From assembly GCF_002916655.1 (NCBI RefSeq), contig NZ_PPSM01000014.1, positions 372,001 to 436,000 on the forward strand: a stretch of 64,000 nt of DNA, written 5' to 3'. Positions 62,560 through 64,000 of the stretch are shown in pieces (position 1 is the stretch's first letter; each line of letters starts with the position of its first letter). The notes beneath the pieces were generated by a model that did not search any database, had not been told where the DNA came from, and saw only the letters and a list, made by a program, of their open reading frames with translations. This stretch comes from Novosphingobium sp. HII-3. Lineage in GTDB: Bacteria; Pseudomonadota; Alphaproteobacteria; Sphingomonadales; Sphingomonadaceae. The position numbers and the translations under genes are program-made.

Positions 62560-63494
62560 GCGGTCGGCCATCCCTGAGGCACAGGCCGGTCATCGCGCTG
62601 ACCGGTGCGACCGGTTTCGTCGGGCAGGCGGTGCTCGATGCGGCGGTGGATGCGGGCTTTTCGATCCGCGCCCTGACGCGGCGCACCCAGCCCGAGCGCC
62701 CGCATGTCGAGTGGATCGGTGGCGAACTGGGCAACGCGGCCTCGCTGGTCGAGCTGGTGGGCGGTGCCGAAGCGGTCATCCACGTCGCCGGCGTCGTCAA
62801 TGCTCCGGATGCGGCCGCGTTCGAGGAGGGCAACGTCACCGGCACGCTCAACCTTGTGGAGGCGGCTGTCCGCATGGGCGTGCGGCGCTTCGTGCATGTC
62901 TCTTCCCTCTCGGCGCGTGAGCCGGACCTGTCGGCCTATGGCGCCTCGAAGGCGCGGGCGGAGAAGATCGTCATGGCCAGCCCGCTGGACTGGACGATCG
63001 TTCGCCCACCCGCGATCTACGGGCCGCGCGACAAGGAAATGTTCGAGCTGTTCCGCGCGGCGCGCTGGGGGTTCATCCCGATGCCGCGGGAGGGCCGGGC
63101 CTCGATGATCCACGTCGAGGATCTGGCCCGCTTGCTCGTCGCACTGGAGCCTGGCGGACTCGCCGTGACCGGCAAGGTGTTCGAGCCGGACGACGGCAAG
63201 CCGCAGGGATGGGAGCATTTCGAGCTGGGCCTGGCCATCGGCTGGGCCATGGGCAGGCGCCCCCGCGTGATCGGCCTGTCACCCTCCATGCTGGAGCGCA
63301 GCGCACGGATCGACGGCTTCTTCCGTGGCTCCCGCGCGAAGATGACGCTCGACCGGGCGGCGTACTTCAGCCACCCGGACTGGGTGGTATCGCCGGAAGC
63401 GGCACCGCCTGCGACGCTCTGGCGACCACGGGTGGAAACGCGCGAGGGGTTGAAGGCCACGGCGCAGTGGTATCGCGAGCATAAGTGGCTGTAG
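62556..63494 (+). CDS. NAD(P)-dependent epimerase/dehydratase (extended SDR)
   Basis: 312 residues. N-terminal Rossmann loop IALTGATGFVGQAVLDAA, VIHVAGVVNAPD, VHVSSLSAREPDLSAYGASK with the YxxxK catalytic pair, WTIVRPPAIYGPRDKEM. It resembles the atypical SDRs related to complex I subunit NDUFA9 or sugar epimerases; the substrate is unknown. Coupled to proB by an ATGA overlap. Confidence 0.85.
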   Translation: MSGRPSLRHRPVIALTGATGFVGQAVLDAAVDAGFSIRALTRRTQPERPHVEWIGGELGNAASLVELVGGAEAVIHVAGVVNAPDAAAFEEGNVTGTLNLVEAAVRMGVRRFVHVSSLSAREPDLSAYGASKARAEKIVMASPLDWTIVRPPAIYGPRDKEMFELFRAARWGFIPMPREGRASMIHVEDLARLLVALEPGGLAVTGKVFEPDDGKPQGWEHFELGLAIGWAMGRRPRVIGLSPSMLERSARIDGFFRGSRAKMTLDRAAYFSHPDWVVSPEAAPPATLWRPRVETREGLKATAQWYREHKWL

Positions 63495-63509
63495 GAGCGT
63501 GATCCCCGC

Positions 63510-64000
63510 ATGAAGCGCCTGCTCGACCGGTTCTATCTCGATCCCTATCTGCTGCTGCTGATCGGTATGGTGGTGCTGGCGACGGTGCTGCCGGCGCAGG
63601 GCGTGTGGGCCGGGGTGGTCGGTCGGGCGGCCGACCTGGGCATTGCCCTCCTGTTCTTCCTGCATGGCGCCAAGCTTTCGCGCGAGGCCATCGTGGCCGG
63701 GGCGAAGGCGTGGAAGCTGCACCTGACGGTTGCCGCCACGACCTTCGTGCTGTTCCCCGTCCTCGGGCTGACCGTGCAGGCCATTCCCGGCATCGAGCCT
63801 TCGCTGGGGACGGGCATCCTGTTCCTGACGCTGCTCCCCTCCACCGTGCAATCCTCCATCGCCTTCACGGCGATCGCCGGCGGCAACGTAGCGGCGGCCG
63901 TGTGCAGCGCCTCCTTCTCCAACCTCGCGGGCATCTTCATCACGCCCCTGCTCACCGCGCTGTTCATCACCGGCAAGAGCCAGGGCTTCTCCACCGATCC
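63510..64000 (+). CDS. Bile acid:sodium symporter-like transporter (3' truncated by window edge)
   Basis: The frame from ATG 63510 stays open to the window end (163 codons visible). Short polar start MKRLLDRFYLDPY, then several hydrophobic helices, with TLLPSTVQSSIAFTAIAGGN (family hallmark near the substrate site) and SASFSNLAGIFITPLLTAL. It fits the SBF-like, putative Na+-dependent family (PF13593 type). GGAG lies 15 nt upstream of ATG. Starts 15 nt after the epimerase gene. Confidence 0.85.
   Translation, partial: MKRLLDRFYLDPYLLLLIGMVVLATVLPAQGVWAGVVGRAADLGIALLFFLHGAKLSREAIVAGAKAWKLHLTVAATTFVLFPVLGLTVQAIPGIEPSLGTGILFLTLLPSTVQSSIAFTAIAGGNVAAAVCSASFSNLAGIFITPLLTALFITGKSQGFSTD

Overview
The window is a high-GC bacterial chromosome segment, almost certainly from an alphaproteobacterium of the Sphingomonadales (Novosphingobium/Sphingobium type). 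The signs are an extended PstC, a polyphosphate-selective porin beside pst, long TonB-dependent receptors, a compact dcw cluster with 4-nt start/stop overlaps, and an FtsZ ending in IPRFLGRQ. This assignment comes from reading proteins, not from a search. No insertion sequence, prophage, integrase, CRISPR array or rRNA was seen. One tRNA (Ala-CGC) is present.

Region 1 (1-9100) is a phosphate-starvation locus: phoR (5' cut by the window edge), a divergent OprO/OprP-type porin, then pstS-pstC-pstA-pstB-phoU-phoB and a Qnr-like pentapeptide-repeat protein. Pho boxes (7-mers with GTCAT cores at 11-bp period) lie in front of both the porin and pstS.

Region 2 (9131-15086) has a UPF0016/GDT1 manganese exporter behind a yybP-ykoY riboswitch. 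Next come a TonB-dependent receptor and a lipoprotein transcribed from an upstream region with Pho-box-like repeats, and a small divergent TPR protein.

Region 3 (15240-22617) is the most unusual part. It is a seven-gene type IV secretion operon, virB2-B3-B4-B6-B9-B10-B11, with no virB1, B5, B7, B8, virD4 or relaxase gene. A Pho-box-like repeat lies 37 bp before its first start codon. Region 4 (22638-26426) is ppx and ppk1 (polyphosphate metabolism), so the T4SS sits inside a block of phosphate genes.

Region 5 (26568-34247) is mixed housekeeping and accessory: a Fur-box-controlled small protein, a candidate Fur-linked small RNA, a CMD-family protein with a sulfotransferase, ccmAB, phhB, an AlkA-type glycosylase, a 2Fe-2S ferredoxin behind a perfect palindrome, a cysteine synthase, and two envelope proteins of unknown role.

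Region 6 (34412-56407) is the division and cell wall (dcw) cluster: mraZ, rsmH, ftsL, ftsI, murE, murF, mraY, murD, ftsW, murG, murC, murB, a DUF4262 gene, ddl, ftsQ, ftsA, a terminator, ftsZ, then a TPR/SPOR protein. Five phased CCC blocks upstream of mraZ look like its operator. Region 7 (56576-64000) carries a YbjN-domain protein, proC, a Bax-inhibitor-1 family membrane protein, a proline-rich lipoprotein, tRNA-Ala, obgE, proB, an NAD-dependent epimerase and the start of a bile-acid:sodium-symporter-like transporter cut by the window end.
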